Source: Agapanthus africanus
Lineage: Eukaryota; Streptophyta; Magnoliopsida; Asparagales; Amaryllidaceae
Assembly: GCA_030015575.1 (NCBI GenBank)
Contig: JASDDO010000006.1
Location: forward strand, 202,683,632-202,747,631
Reading direction: 5' to 3'
DNA length: 64,000 bases
The translations under genes and the position numbers were made by a program. Of the stretch, positions 36,994-47,449 are shown in pieces. Numbering within the stretch: the first letter of the stretch is position 1; the number at the start of each line of letters is the position of its first letter. The notes under the pieces were generated by a model that made no database searches, was not told the origin of the DNA, and saw nothing but the letters and a program-made list of their open reading frames with translations.

Positions 36994-37160
36994 TCACTCC
37001 CGGTAAAGGGATCTCGGCTCTTTCCTCGTGGAATGAGGTGCAGGATATTCCACTGAATACCGCTATGCAAAGCAACTTGTAATCGACTATAGTAAAGTTA
37101 TTACCCTGACGCAAACTTCTGCCCAAGGGGTCAGTCCCGGTGAAGGGATATCGGCCCTTG
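36994..37160 (-). repeat. Two-hairpin motif, duplicated, in the A3 leader
   Basis: Copies at 36994-37025 (TCACTCCCGGTAAAGGG) and 37131-37160 (TCAGTCCCGGTGAAGGG), period 137 bp as in A1. Each has one change from the common sequence. Confidence 0.72.
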
Positions 37161-38375
37161 CCCCGTCGAATGAGGTGCTGGATATTCACACCGAATACCG
37201 CTATGCATAACAAAAGAAAACGTCTTTGCAATAACACTTTTTAAATTGTTCCAACAACTGTATACCGGTTTGTTTAACTTTGCATTGATCAGAATCAACG
37301 CAGTCCCATCAATCAATCACACCATAAAAGAACGAAAATAAAATGTACGTATATGCCATCCGCATTCGTCACTGGGTCCCGTCATCACCCGTTAGGTTAC
37401 TTAACTAACGACAGAGCGGGGACTGGACTAGCGCGGGTGTAAAACATATACAACATCTAATAGTATATAAACCAATATACATAATCGCTCCAGGCGTGAT
37501 AATATGCAACATTACAGAAAAGTAATAAGCATCACAGAACAATACAGATATCTGGGATCCCCGAGTTTCACAGAGCCGCTGCTGAAACTCGACGTTCCCC
37601 TGTCGTGTGGATAGCCTGTGCAATGAAACCTAGACCCCTACGGGTGCGGCAAGTTACCCGCCAAGACCTGAAGCGAGGCAGCCCCCTACAGCATAGTGAA
37701 TGGACCACCCAGCACTCCAGGGAATCCGGTAAGCTTGGGCACCCCTCCTTGGGTCAACTAGTACCCCCTACGAGTGCGGCGAATAGTCTGCCAATTCTGA
37801 AGTGGGACCCCTCTGCCTCTCAAAGCCATGAGCTGCGGACCCGTTGCCCCCCAGAACCCGGCTATCCGTGCACTCCGTCTCTGGGCAAAACCTAGTACAG
37901 TAATGAAAAATAGTACAATAGGTACATCGACCGCATCCTGGTCGTGCCCCAAAAGAATATTATACAACAGGCAGTGACGGCAGTCCACAAGTTGGACGCT
38001 CGCCCCGCAATATCAAATGTACAAATAAACTCAATCTGTACTACCATTGCACACTGCTATCCACCACGACAAATCCGCAACATCACAGCACAACACAGAA
38101 CATCAACGCGAATGTCACGTTCGCAAACCCGTCTAAAAGAACTATAGCAGTTAAACGCGGTTTACCGATCAAATGACATTCCCGGTCGGAGATATAATGT
38201 AAGCACTGTAAACTAACGTGTTTAAATTTCGATCGACCAAAGACCAAATTTCAAAAAGTGGGCCCCACTGCTTACTGGTGAACAGTAACAAAATCTGGGC
38301 CAAAACTTTATATACCAAAAACCCCAAAATCCCATAAAGAACCAAGTGAGAAAAACTGGTGCACTGTTCCCTCTG

Positions 38376-38430
38376 AAGCGCGGCGGTTCCGCGGTCAAAC
38401 CCTAGGTTTGACCGCGGAAGCGCGGCGCTT
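38376..38430 (-). other. GC-rich leader hairpin of A3
   Basis: Arms 38376-38401 and 38405-38430, 26 bp with two mismatches, and a 3-nt loop. It lies about 195 nt from the primer site. Arms contain TTCCGCGGTCAAACC, unlike the other three hairpins in loop and apex. Confidence 0.85.
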
Positions 38431-38625
38431 TAGTGGGATCACGTGACCGTCTTTTCTCAGATGTCTTAGAAAACCCTGCACTAATTTTTAAGATATACAG
38501 AAATCAATTTTGACACCGTTTAAAATTAACAGAAACTGTCGGGCATGGATTTTGCAGTTTTTAGTTTTCCGGTCGGATCGATGTTTTAAACGCGTTAGCA
38601 CAAGTTAGTATAGCAAAATGGTTAG

Positions 38626-38637
38626 GCTCTGATACCA
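38626..38637 (-). other. A3 primer-binding site
   Basis: GCTCTGATACCA on the + strand, one base from the 5' LTR, as in A1 and Cp. Confidence 0.93.
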
Positions 38638-38638
38638 C

Positions 38639-40781
38639 TGTAAGTCTACGCTAGCGCCCCGGCAGTCTACAGACGCCAAATGCAGAACAAAAACTTTTAA
38701 CTTGGCGCTATCGTATACTTTAACCCGGATCTGCCATTATTGCTAAACTAACAAACTGTAAAGAGTGTAGAATGGTTATACCGAACGATCCGAGTCCTTC
38801 GTTCTTCAACCATCATCCCACGCTCCGTTGCGGCTGCTCCGATCTCGTCGATCTCCGATGTCCTCGTCGAAGTGGCACCACATGATCGGTTCTTTAAACG
38901 GGCTCCCGCCTCTGACTCGAGGCAACTCGATCGTCAAGTTTGCTAAAAGAGACGACCAAGATTGATGTAGAGAATGAGTAGATGACTTTGTCTCACTTCG
39001 TCCAAATCCGTGGACGATCGGTTAATGAAGTTGCCGTGGAAATCGGGTGATGGAATGAACTGTAAAATTCCATACACCGATAATACTATCATAATCTTTT
39101 CTCTCTTGAATCAAGTGTATGAATGAGAGAGAGAGAGGAGGCTATATATATCAAAGGAGGGAGGTGAGTGTAGGAGGGTTCAAGTGGTGACCATAAACCT
39201 TGATAGTTATCATAACCATTAAGAAAGAATGAATCATTAATTTGAACCAATAAGAACAAACCTAGTCATCTTTGCATTAATGACACCATTAATGCAACCA
39301 ATGAAATCTTAACACCAATTAATCCTAGTCACCTCATCTAGAACCTTCTAGAAGCTTCTAGAAGCATGACTCACCATATCTGAAGAAAAGATAAATCCGT
39401 CTTTAACAGAATGTTAAAAGACGGCTGATAGAAAACTGGAAACTGGCAACTTCCAAAAGTGATCCTGAAACGAATTTCAGGACAACCCCGAAACTGTATA
39501 AAATATACCCGCATTTGTATTACGACCGAATACAAATGCAACTGAGACAAAGATATTATACCTACTCAATATAATACTCGGATCCGGCTTAAACCAAAGC
39601 CGACCAGTATCATCTGTCCGAAAATCGACACGTGCGTAAACGCACGTGCATTTTCCGAACCCTGCCATAAAACCATACGGTCTCTACAACGTTTCGCCCG
39701 AACTTGGGAAACTGTCTGTGGGGGACTCTAATGACTCGTCAGCACCCTGGCAGTGGGTTAACCACAAACCGTCAGCGGCACTAGCTATGCGTAACGGCTG
39801 CCCATGGACTGACCTCAAGGGTGGCCGAGGAGCGAACTCAAGGGAGACCGATGAGCGAACTCCTCCGAAAACCCTACTGAGCCTAACAGTGACAATGTAT
39901 ATACAGTCCAGTCCGTTCGTCAATGAGTATCGCATATCCGCCTAGGGGGCTAGTAACGTCAGACCCCCATTAGCAGTATAAGTCGTGCCGGAGTGTAGCC
40001 CAGAACGCCCTGAGATACTACTGGAATACCTACCAGTAAATCTCCTGCCTCGGCCGAGGGCTTTGCGTAATGGCTCTCCTAGACACAGCACGATCTCGCC
40101 CCCAATACCGGGAGAGACGAATCCCCTGCCGATCCGCTCACGTGCCTCCATATGGCTCGGGACTGTACCCAAAAGCTACCTGTTTGCACGACTCCTTTGA
40201 GCCGTGGTAGGGTAGAAATCAAAGCACAGTGGGAACTCATACGAGACAAATGACGACCTCAGGTCGATGAACTAACCTGTACACATGTCACCAGGGAACT
40301 GCTATCTGACGATAGGTAAAGTACTAACTAGCAGATTCCCGGCGAGTCCTGTCCGGTGTACTCATAACCCAATGAGCACCTGTATACATCTTAGGTGATC
40401 CAACTGACACCAGTGGCTTGTGAGACCGGCCACCGCCCCTCGTCGGGGTCTCGACTGTACACACTAGTCTACTCCGGAGTATCGATGCCCTGTCTCGAAA
40501 CTCCCACGACTAGGGACCACAATTAAGGATATGCATATAAACTACCCAACTCTCACGTATATGATCGCCATCATACTGTTGGTAGTAAAGCAAGATCCTA
40601 AGGGCTCTATCAAAGTGTAACATGCAATCAGTCACCTGAACATGAACACGACTGATAAAGGCAAACCAGATAGCATACTATCATCTCGAGTAAGACTGTC
40701 CTACCGGGATAGGTCCTCCGCAATCATTGCAATCACGTACCTGCAATCCAATAATTGACTATGAGGGCACTATCTCCAACA
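38639..40781 (-). repeat. A3 5' LTR
   Basis: 2143-bp near-identical partner of 31131-33274, with palindrome CCTCGGCCGAGG at 40048-40059. It is followed by target copy GTTTT. Confidence 0.95.
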
Positions 40782-40786
40782 GTTTT

Positions 40787-42638
40787 ACCCCTTCAGGAGC
40801 ATTTTCCAAAGTCCATACTTTGTTGGTGTACATGGATTCCATCTCAGATCGCATAGCATCCAGCCATTTCACAGAGTCACCACTCGTGATGGCCTGCTCG
40901 AAGCTAGTCGGGTCATCATCATCCATGATGCAATCCTCGCTTCCACCATCAATGAGAAAACCGTAGTATCTCTCAGGTGGACGAGAAACCCTACTAGATC
41001 GGCGGAGAGGCTGGGGTTCGTCGGGTACTACTGAATCCTCTGGTTCCAATAAATCATCAGTTGTAGTCTGTGGTGCTGGAACCTCTTCCAGCTCTACCTC
41101 TTTCCCACTAATTTCTTTTGCAAGAAATTCCTTTTCTAAAAAGGTGGCATATTGAGAAACAAACACTTTTTGTTCCTCAGCGTGATAGAAAATATATCCT
41201 TGAGAATTCTTAGGATATCCCACAAATTTGCAAAGAACTGATCGTGCCTCGAGTTTGTCCAGATTTTGTCTTTTTACATAGGCCGGACAACCCCATATCT
41301 TAAACCGTTTAAAATATGGTCTCATTCCCCTCCATATCTCATATGGGGTTGTAGGCACAGATTTAGACGGAACTTGATTCAATAGGTATGCTGCTGTTTC
41401 AAGTGCATACCCCAGAAGGAAATAGGTAACTCAGCTGTACTCATCATCGAGCGCACCATATCTAATAGGGTGCGATTTCTTCGTTCCGATACACCGTTGT
41501 GCTGTGGTGTATAAGGAGGAGTAAGCTGAGAGAGAATCCCATTCTCTTTTAGATAATCTAAAAACTCACCGCTTAAGTATTCACCTCCTCGATCAGATCG
41601 AAGAATCTTAATACTTTTGCCCGTTTGGTTCTCTACTTCGTGCTTATATTCTCTGAATTTCTCAAAAGCTTCAGACTTGTGTTTCATCAGAAACACATGT
41701 CCGTATCTAGAGAGATCGTCAGTGAATGTAATGAAGTAGGAAGAACCGTTCCTGGCATGCGTAGACATGGGAACGCATACATCACTATGTACCAGTCCTA
41801 AGAGTTCGGTAACTCTTTCTCCGTGTCCACTAAACGGAGCTTTGGTCATTTTTCCTTTGAGACATGAATGGCAAGTATCATAAGATGATAATTCGAACGG
41901 ATTCAAATAACCATCTCTATGTAACTTAGCCAATCGTGTCGCATTGATATGACCAAGTCTACAATGCCACAAGTAGGATTCGTTCATATCTGAACTTTTC
42001 CTCTTGTGTGTGTTTGGTATATTCAGGACAGTATTCTGATTTAGAATGAATATGCCATTATGTAACGAGCCAGATGCGATCAACTTTTGATCTAGGAATA
42101 TGTTCATAACATTATCCTTTACTACAAAATTATATCCCTCTTTATTCAATAAAGAAACTGATATAATGTTGCACATCATGTTCGGTATATAATAGCACTC
42201 ATTTAGAATCAGTGTATTACGACTCGGCAATACAAGGTGATATTCGCCAACTGCTTTGGCAGCAACATTTGCACCGTTTCCTACTAGAACGGAATGATCA
42301 CCTTTTCCCAGTTCTCTACCTTTACGTAGCCCATGCAACTGTTTGCATATGTGGGATCCTGATCCGGTATCTAATACCCAGGACGTAGGGTGAACTGATA
42401 AACAGTTCTCAATAACTAACACACCCGAAGAAGATGCATCAACATGCATGTTCTTTTGGGCGGCGTGAGAATCTAGATATTCTCCTGTTTCCTGTTCAGT
42501 CTTATAACTCTTATAAGAAAGAACGGGTCCAACGTTCCCTTGCTCAGTACAATAATCAGGTTTAGTCAATACATCCATATTATTATCTTGATTATGGCAT
42601 GACATGGTCGCTACCTGGAGAGAGAGAGAAGAAAACAC
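40787..42638 (-). pseudogene. CB pol, N-terminal part: protease and integrase, Gag absent
   Basis: Begins with a short segment of about 70 residues (first Met codon at 42638, second at 42605), then passes directly to SSGVLVIENCLS and the protease LDTGSGSH. The roughly 280-residue Gag with its zinc knuckle, present in Cp, is missing. Integrase follows with HCRLGH, the CHSC pair, HSDVC, SDRGGEY and SERRNR. At 41410-41413 a run of four C (G in sense) replaces five in Cp, shifting the frame after SFWG. The second frame continues through PYEIWRG to the linker and APEGVK, where A3 interrupts. The shift alone would separate integrase from RT. Confidence 0.93.
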
Positions 42639-42818
42639 TTTAGCGTATGCTCTTGCAAGATTAGATTGGTTATTATCTTATCTAATCAGGATGTCTCCCA
42701 CTGGTTTTATCAAATCTACCTTAAAACCCTAAAAGGTAAGATTAGCCGGGATTAATTACACCCTACAATTTCGTCAATCTTTCAGCCAGATCAGTGTCGG
42801 TATTTTGAGGGAGGTTCC

Positions 42819-42834
42819 CCGTGCTTTCGCACGG
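42819..42834 (-). other. GNRA-type hairpin in the CB leader
   Basis: In element sense CCGTGCGAAAGCACGG: a perfect 6-bp stem closing a GAAA tetraloop, about 180 nt before the pol frame. Cp keeps CGCGAAAGCG near 12655 with only three paired bases. Confidence 0.75.
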
Positions 42835-43057
42835 ACCTAATTAAAGTAAACCTCGTTTTCCCAGAGGCGTAACCTCGTTAACACTTTTCTAGACACCTAC
42901 TCGATCGGCTAGTTGTCTTGTGTAAAACTCTCCCAGGAGTAACTCTTACTCGCAGTGGGTATCAGGATCCAACTATCTCATAGGAGGTATGCAATCTCAT
43001 TGCAAATTTCAACACTTGAAATTCCCGATAATATTTTGCCCCTTGTGTCCTATGACC

Positions 43058-43249
43058 TTGACGGAGGTCAACAAACCATAGGCTACTAGTCAAGTTCAAC
43101 CTGTCATTTCTTGATTGAATTAAACCCACCCGCACGACCCTTGACGGAGGTCAACAAGGCCGTACGACTACCCTAATCCAATCTGCATCATATGCATAAG
43201 CAGGTAAATACTAATCAGCTACCGCACACTACGCCTTGACGGAGGTCAA
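43058..43249 (-). repeat. Three perfect TTGAC-GGAG-GTCAA hairpins in the CB leader
   Basis: TTGACGGAGGTCAA occurs unchanged at 43058-43071, 43141-43154 and 43236-43249. Cp, A1 and A3 have three diverged versions at the corresponding places. Confidence 0.85.
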
Positions 43250-43407
43250 CAAACGTAGCACGAATACTAACTAGTCTTTATCTGAAATGACGGAGGGCTA
43301 CGCAGGTTTTTCAGAAAACCCTGAGCGTAATGAACTTGATATCGTCGTAGAATCGAGTAATTTTGAAAAGGAGTGTTTTGAGGCTTTTCTTAGTTTCGCT
43401 AAAGGGG

Positions 43408-43583
43408 TCACTCCCGGTGAAGGGATCGTCGGCCCTTTCCTCATCGAATAAGGTGCAGGATATATCATATATACCGCTGTGCAAAGCAAAACACTAAAAG
43501 CGATCAAAAGACAAACCGCGTTTTGTAGCATCTGCCAGTTTCGCTAAAGGAGTCACTCCCGGTGAAGGGATCTCGGTCCTTTC
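43408..43583 (-). repeat. Two-hairpin motif, duplicated, in the CB leader
   Basis: TCACTCCCGGTGAAGGGATC begins at 43408 and 43553, followed by CGG and CCTTTCCTCATCGAATAAGG. Period 145 bp. Confidence 0.78.
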
Positions 43584-45022
43584 CTCATCGAATAAGGTGC
43601 AGGATATATCATATATATCGCTGTGCAAAGCAAAACTGTAGCTACCCTTTTTATAAAGTTTTTGATTCTACAACATCTTTAGGTTTCTTTTCTTTTATTA
43701 ATCTTATTAATAAAAATCCCATCAGCTTATGCTTCCTATGCATCACAGAAGAAACGAAAGCAGTAATATTTATATATCAGCATAAATATATAGTATAAGA
43801 ATTCGTCTCAGGCAGTAATATGATCTCATCACAGAACATTGCAGCAGAAGAACATATATGAAATATTGGATATACTAGGACGTCCGTGTTTTTAATACGA
43901 GCCTGTATAAAACACGGATTCCACGGTCGCGACGAATAGCCAAACCCACATCCCAAGACCCCTACGAGAGCGGCAAGTAACACTGCCAATTCTAGGGTTA
44001 GGAGACCCGGTCTCGACTCCTCGAGATGGCCTCCCACTGGACCCTAGAACCCGGTTACTTGTGCTCCCCTCCTTGGGTCTACCTAATGCGGAAAAGTAAA
44101 TAATATACACTGGTGACAGCAACCGCAACCTGGAAGTGCCCCAAATAAAAGAATATTACATTACAAATGAATTTTACATGAATGAAAATAAAAACACTCA
44201 TCTCACATAAAACCCCCGGCTATTCTGATCGCGACGATCCAATATAACATATCACAGCAACACATAATATCTCATATCATCAACGTAAGTAAATATGCGC
44301 ATCCCAATTGTCGTTGACATATAGCAACGAAACTGGCGATATCACATATTATACTTACGGTCACAGAAAAGAAAGTGTAAAACTACAATATTTGGAATCC
44401 ACAATCACTTTAGACATCGTAAATCCGAAATATCACATATTCCGCATTTCATGCCTAACTCTATGAATTCCACATATTGTATCACATTCCAGATAAATAA
44501 ACAGTATTAAACTTTTCGAACAGATAATCAAACATCCAAAATTTCCTAAACTGCTCAACACTTGAGCGGGGTTCAAATAATCCCAGAATATGTCACAGTA
44601 CCGGTGATCCAGCCGTAGAAGGGTCAAGCCAACGTCTCACATGTGGCACGCCGTACTGCCCCAAACCCGAAGGTTCAAAAGGAAGTTCAAGACGGTCACA
44701 TAATCGAGTTAAGGTTTGTTGTCTTCTAGAGGGTCCACCGCTTAACTTGTACAATTTTTCCGAAAGATTTAAACCCGAATAAATTTCAACACTTGAAAGT
44801 TTGCCGTACCGGGAAACAGTAAGTTAATGATATCCGTTCAAATAGTTTAACAGTTTCTAAATATCCGGAAAGAAATACGAATTTAAAATTTCCGATCGAG
44901 TCTACTATTACAAAACAAACCCCAGAATTTTAAACACCTGAAACAGATTAAAAATACCCAGAATAGTCAGCAAGTACCTACGGTTATTACCAAGAAGCCA
45001 CGTGTCGCCAATCGACTGTTCC

Positions 45023-45068
45023 GCCGCGGAAGCGCCGCGCAAGCAAGCTTGCGCCGCGCTTCCGCGGC
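45023..45068 (-). other. GC-rich leader hairpin of CB
   Basis: 22-bp arms (45023-45044 and 45047-45068) with one mismatch and only two bases between them; arm starts GCCGCGGAAGCGC. It lies 187 nt from the primer site. It is the most perfect of the four leader hairpins. Confidence 0.88.
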
Positions 45069-45254
45069 CGTTTGGTCGAATTAGGGGCTCAGGCTTCTTG
45101 GTAATTGTTAGAATTCCCTGCTGATTTTTTTACATATTTTTAATTCAGAAAAATCCTAAAATTTAAAAAATTTCCAGAGAGGGGTCTTTTTGCGTCGTTT
45201 CGGGTTCGATCGGAGTTTTAACTTCGTAAACACATCGCCTAATGCTCTAGCTAG

Positions 45255-45266
45255 GCTCTGATACCC
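45255..45266 (-). other. CB primer-binding site
   Basis: GCTCTGATACCC on the + strand, one base different from the standard GCTCTGATACCA, one base from the LTR at 45268. Confidence 0.9.
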
Positions 45267-45267
45267 C

Positions 45268-47444
45268 TGTAGGGTTCCTAGGCACTGTTGTAAAGGTTCA
45301 TAAGGCATCAAATATGCCCGGATTAAATTTTAGACGTGCCGAACAACCCAAAGCCGGGATCTTTGCTAGATTATTAGGGTTTAACATGCAATAAGATAAC
45401 TTTTATCTAAGTGTGAGGGATTACAACCTTTGTAGTCCGCTCCTTCACTTCACAAGCTCCGAGTAGAAGTCCCTTAGCCGCGATCCACGATCTCCCGGAC
45501 TCATGAGAGGCTCCACGACTCGAACGATCCATGCTAGCTCGAAGTATTCCAAATCTCCGATGATCTACCTTGAAGTTGCTACGGCTCAAGCTTTCTCACT
45601 CTTAAAGAAGAGAACACACTAATCCCATGGGCTAGATGAGATGAGGATGAGAGAGTAGTAATTTTGCTTTCTTTTTATATCATTTTCTCATATTATTTCA
45701 TCACTTAAGAAAATCTAGCAAGCTTTTCTTTCAAGAGAGAAGAAGAAGATAATGGAAAAAGAATAATGCTTTTTCTTTTGTGATGGATAGAATATAATCA
45801 TATGATTGAATTGTAAACCATGGTCAAGGATGAGTGGCTAGGAATTTGTAGAGAAATAACTTGTGTTAGGGTTTAGTTGAGTTAAAGAAAATATCTTAAG
45901 AATGACAAAAGAAGAAACCTTCTAGAAGGTGCATGAAGCAACTAACCCAAATTAAACCCTAATCTCAATTAATCATCCTTAAACATGTTTAACAATTAAT
46001 CATAACATGTCACAATAATATATATCACATATATATTATATATTTGCAACAAAATAAAATAATACAATTAACATATATCGCATATATATCAATGTATCAT
46101 CCACTGAGAAAATGAAATAATAAAGCGAGCCATTATTAGATAATGTAATACAATATATCATATATATTATTATACATTAAATCATCGAATCAACACTTGA
46201 ATCGATAATCCGGCTATATCGAATATTACCGACTAATATATCATATACCGATTCATCGAATCAACACTTGATCCGATGACCCGGTTCATAACAATATATC
46301 GCGAGAATATAATACGGTATCCCATATCGCATTATTCACGCTCCTGCGCATATCACATATGTGCCACTACTCTGTTTCGCCTGAGCCAAGAAACCTCTGT
46401 GTAGGACTCTAAAGAATCGTCAAGACGCCGGTAGCAGGTGATGATCATATCAAACACCCACAAGCTGCAAGCGGTCAGCTAAACGTAACAGCCACCCAGG
46501 TATTGAGCGATCAGAAGATCAACAAGCTAGCCTGTGCGTTCTCCTGTGAATCCAACCAGTAACACTCCCGTACAGTCCGGTCTGTTCGTCTGATATGTCG
46601 CATATCAAGTCTAGGGGTGGTATACGTCAGACCCCAGTAACCGATAAGTCGTGTCGATGTGTGGCTCATAACGGGTCGAGAAACTACTGGTAACACTTAC
46701 CAGTATATCTCTATATCAGCCCTGGCCAGGGACTTCCAGTTATAGCCAATCGAACACAGCACAACATCAACTCCCTATACCGGGAGAGACGAATCCCCTC
46801 CTATCGCTCATTGCCTCCATGTGATTCGGGACTGTACCCAAAAGCCACCGCTTTGCACGCCCTCTTGGACGTGGTAAGGTGGAAATCAAAGCACAGTGGG
46901 AATCACACAAGACTCTATGACGATCTCGGGTCTACAGACTACCCTGTACCTGTGTCACCGGAGAACTGCCATCTGACGTGTGGTATATCACCATCTGGGA
47001 GTTCTCAGCGAGTCCGTCCAGTGTACCCAGTCTCCACTGAGCACCCGTACATTATCTTTGATGTCAAACACCGATGGATATGGGATCATCCATCGCCCAT
47101 CATATGGGTCAAGATGCGTATACGCTAGTCTACTCTGGTGTATCGATGCCCTGTCTCGATATACCCTCGACTAGGAACAGTTATAGGATGTACTCATCGA
47201 CTACCGCGGCCCCACTAGTATGATCTCATCATAGTCCCAGTAGTCGAGTACAGATCCTAAGGGCTTTATCAACATGTGAGAGTAAAACAGTAAACCAATA
47301 CAAGTCAACATGTTTAGATAAAGTGAAACCAAATAGCATACTATCATGACGAGCAAGAAAGTCATCTCTATATATAACCAAGCATCCATTATAATATACA
47401 TCATATGTACAACAATGGCCTCTAGGGCATATACATAACTAACA
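45268..47444 (-). repeat. CB 5' LTR
   Basis: 2177 bp, partner of 27490-29666. Hairpin CTGGTAA/TTACCAG within 46685-46705 and palindrome CCCTGGCCAGGG at 46720-46731. It is followed by target copy GATGT. Confidence 0.93.
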
Positions 47445-47449
47445 GATGT

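Larger units (their letters stand above)
36341..38625 (-). other. A3 untranslated leader
   Basis: Colinear with the A1 leader: TTTTGCCCCATGCTCTTAT near 36628, then the duplicated TCACTCCCGG motif, the block around CTTAACTAACGACAGAGCGG near 37399, and the GC-rich hairpin at 38376-38430. No credible coding frame. Confidence 0.8.
31131..40781 (-). mobile_element. A3: very young non-autonomous element, TSD GTTTT
   Basis: Minus-strand element of 9651 bp with LTRs of 2144 and 2143 bp. Target copies GTTTT are at 31126-31130 and 40782-40786, inside the RT gene of CB. LTRs differ at four sites plus one indel by hand count (about 0.2%), the lowest value in the window. Primer and purine sites are intact. 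The interior (33275-38638) has only decayed pol and no open frame of useful length. It therefore moved recently without coding capacity of its own. Confidence 0.95.
42639..45254 (-). other. CB untranslated leader
   Basis: About 2.6 kb. It holds a GAAA-tetraloop hairpin (42819-42834), three perfect TTGAC/GTCAA hairpins (43058-43249), two TCACTCCCGGTGA motifs (43408-43583) and the long GC-rich hairpin at 45023-45068. The block GTGTTAACGAGGTTACGCC (minus, near 42880) corresponds to the Cp leader near 12602. A CT-rich run and CAG lie just before the first codons. No coding frame is credible. Confidence 0.82.
27490..47444 (-). mobile_element. CB: gag-less Copia element with nested A3, TSD GATGT
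   Basis: Minus-strand Copia with two 2177-bp LTRs (27490-29666 and 45268-47444) and target copies GATGT at 27485-27489 and 47445-47449. Without A3 its interior is about 5.9 kb. LTR differences number about 33 by hand (1.5%). Pol is recognisable from protease to RNase H but is disabled by a 1-bp deletion, an in-frame TAG and the A3 insertion. Gag is missing. It sits in the RNase H relic of A2. Confidence 0.95.
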
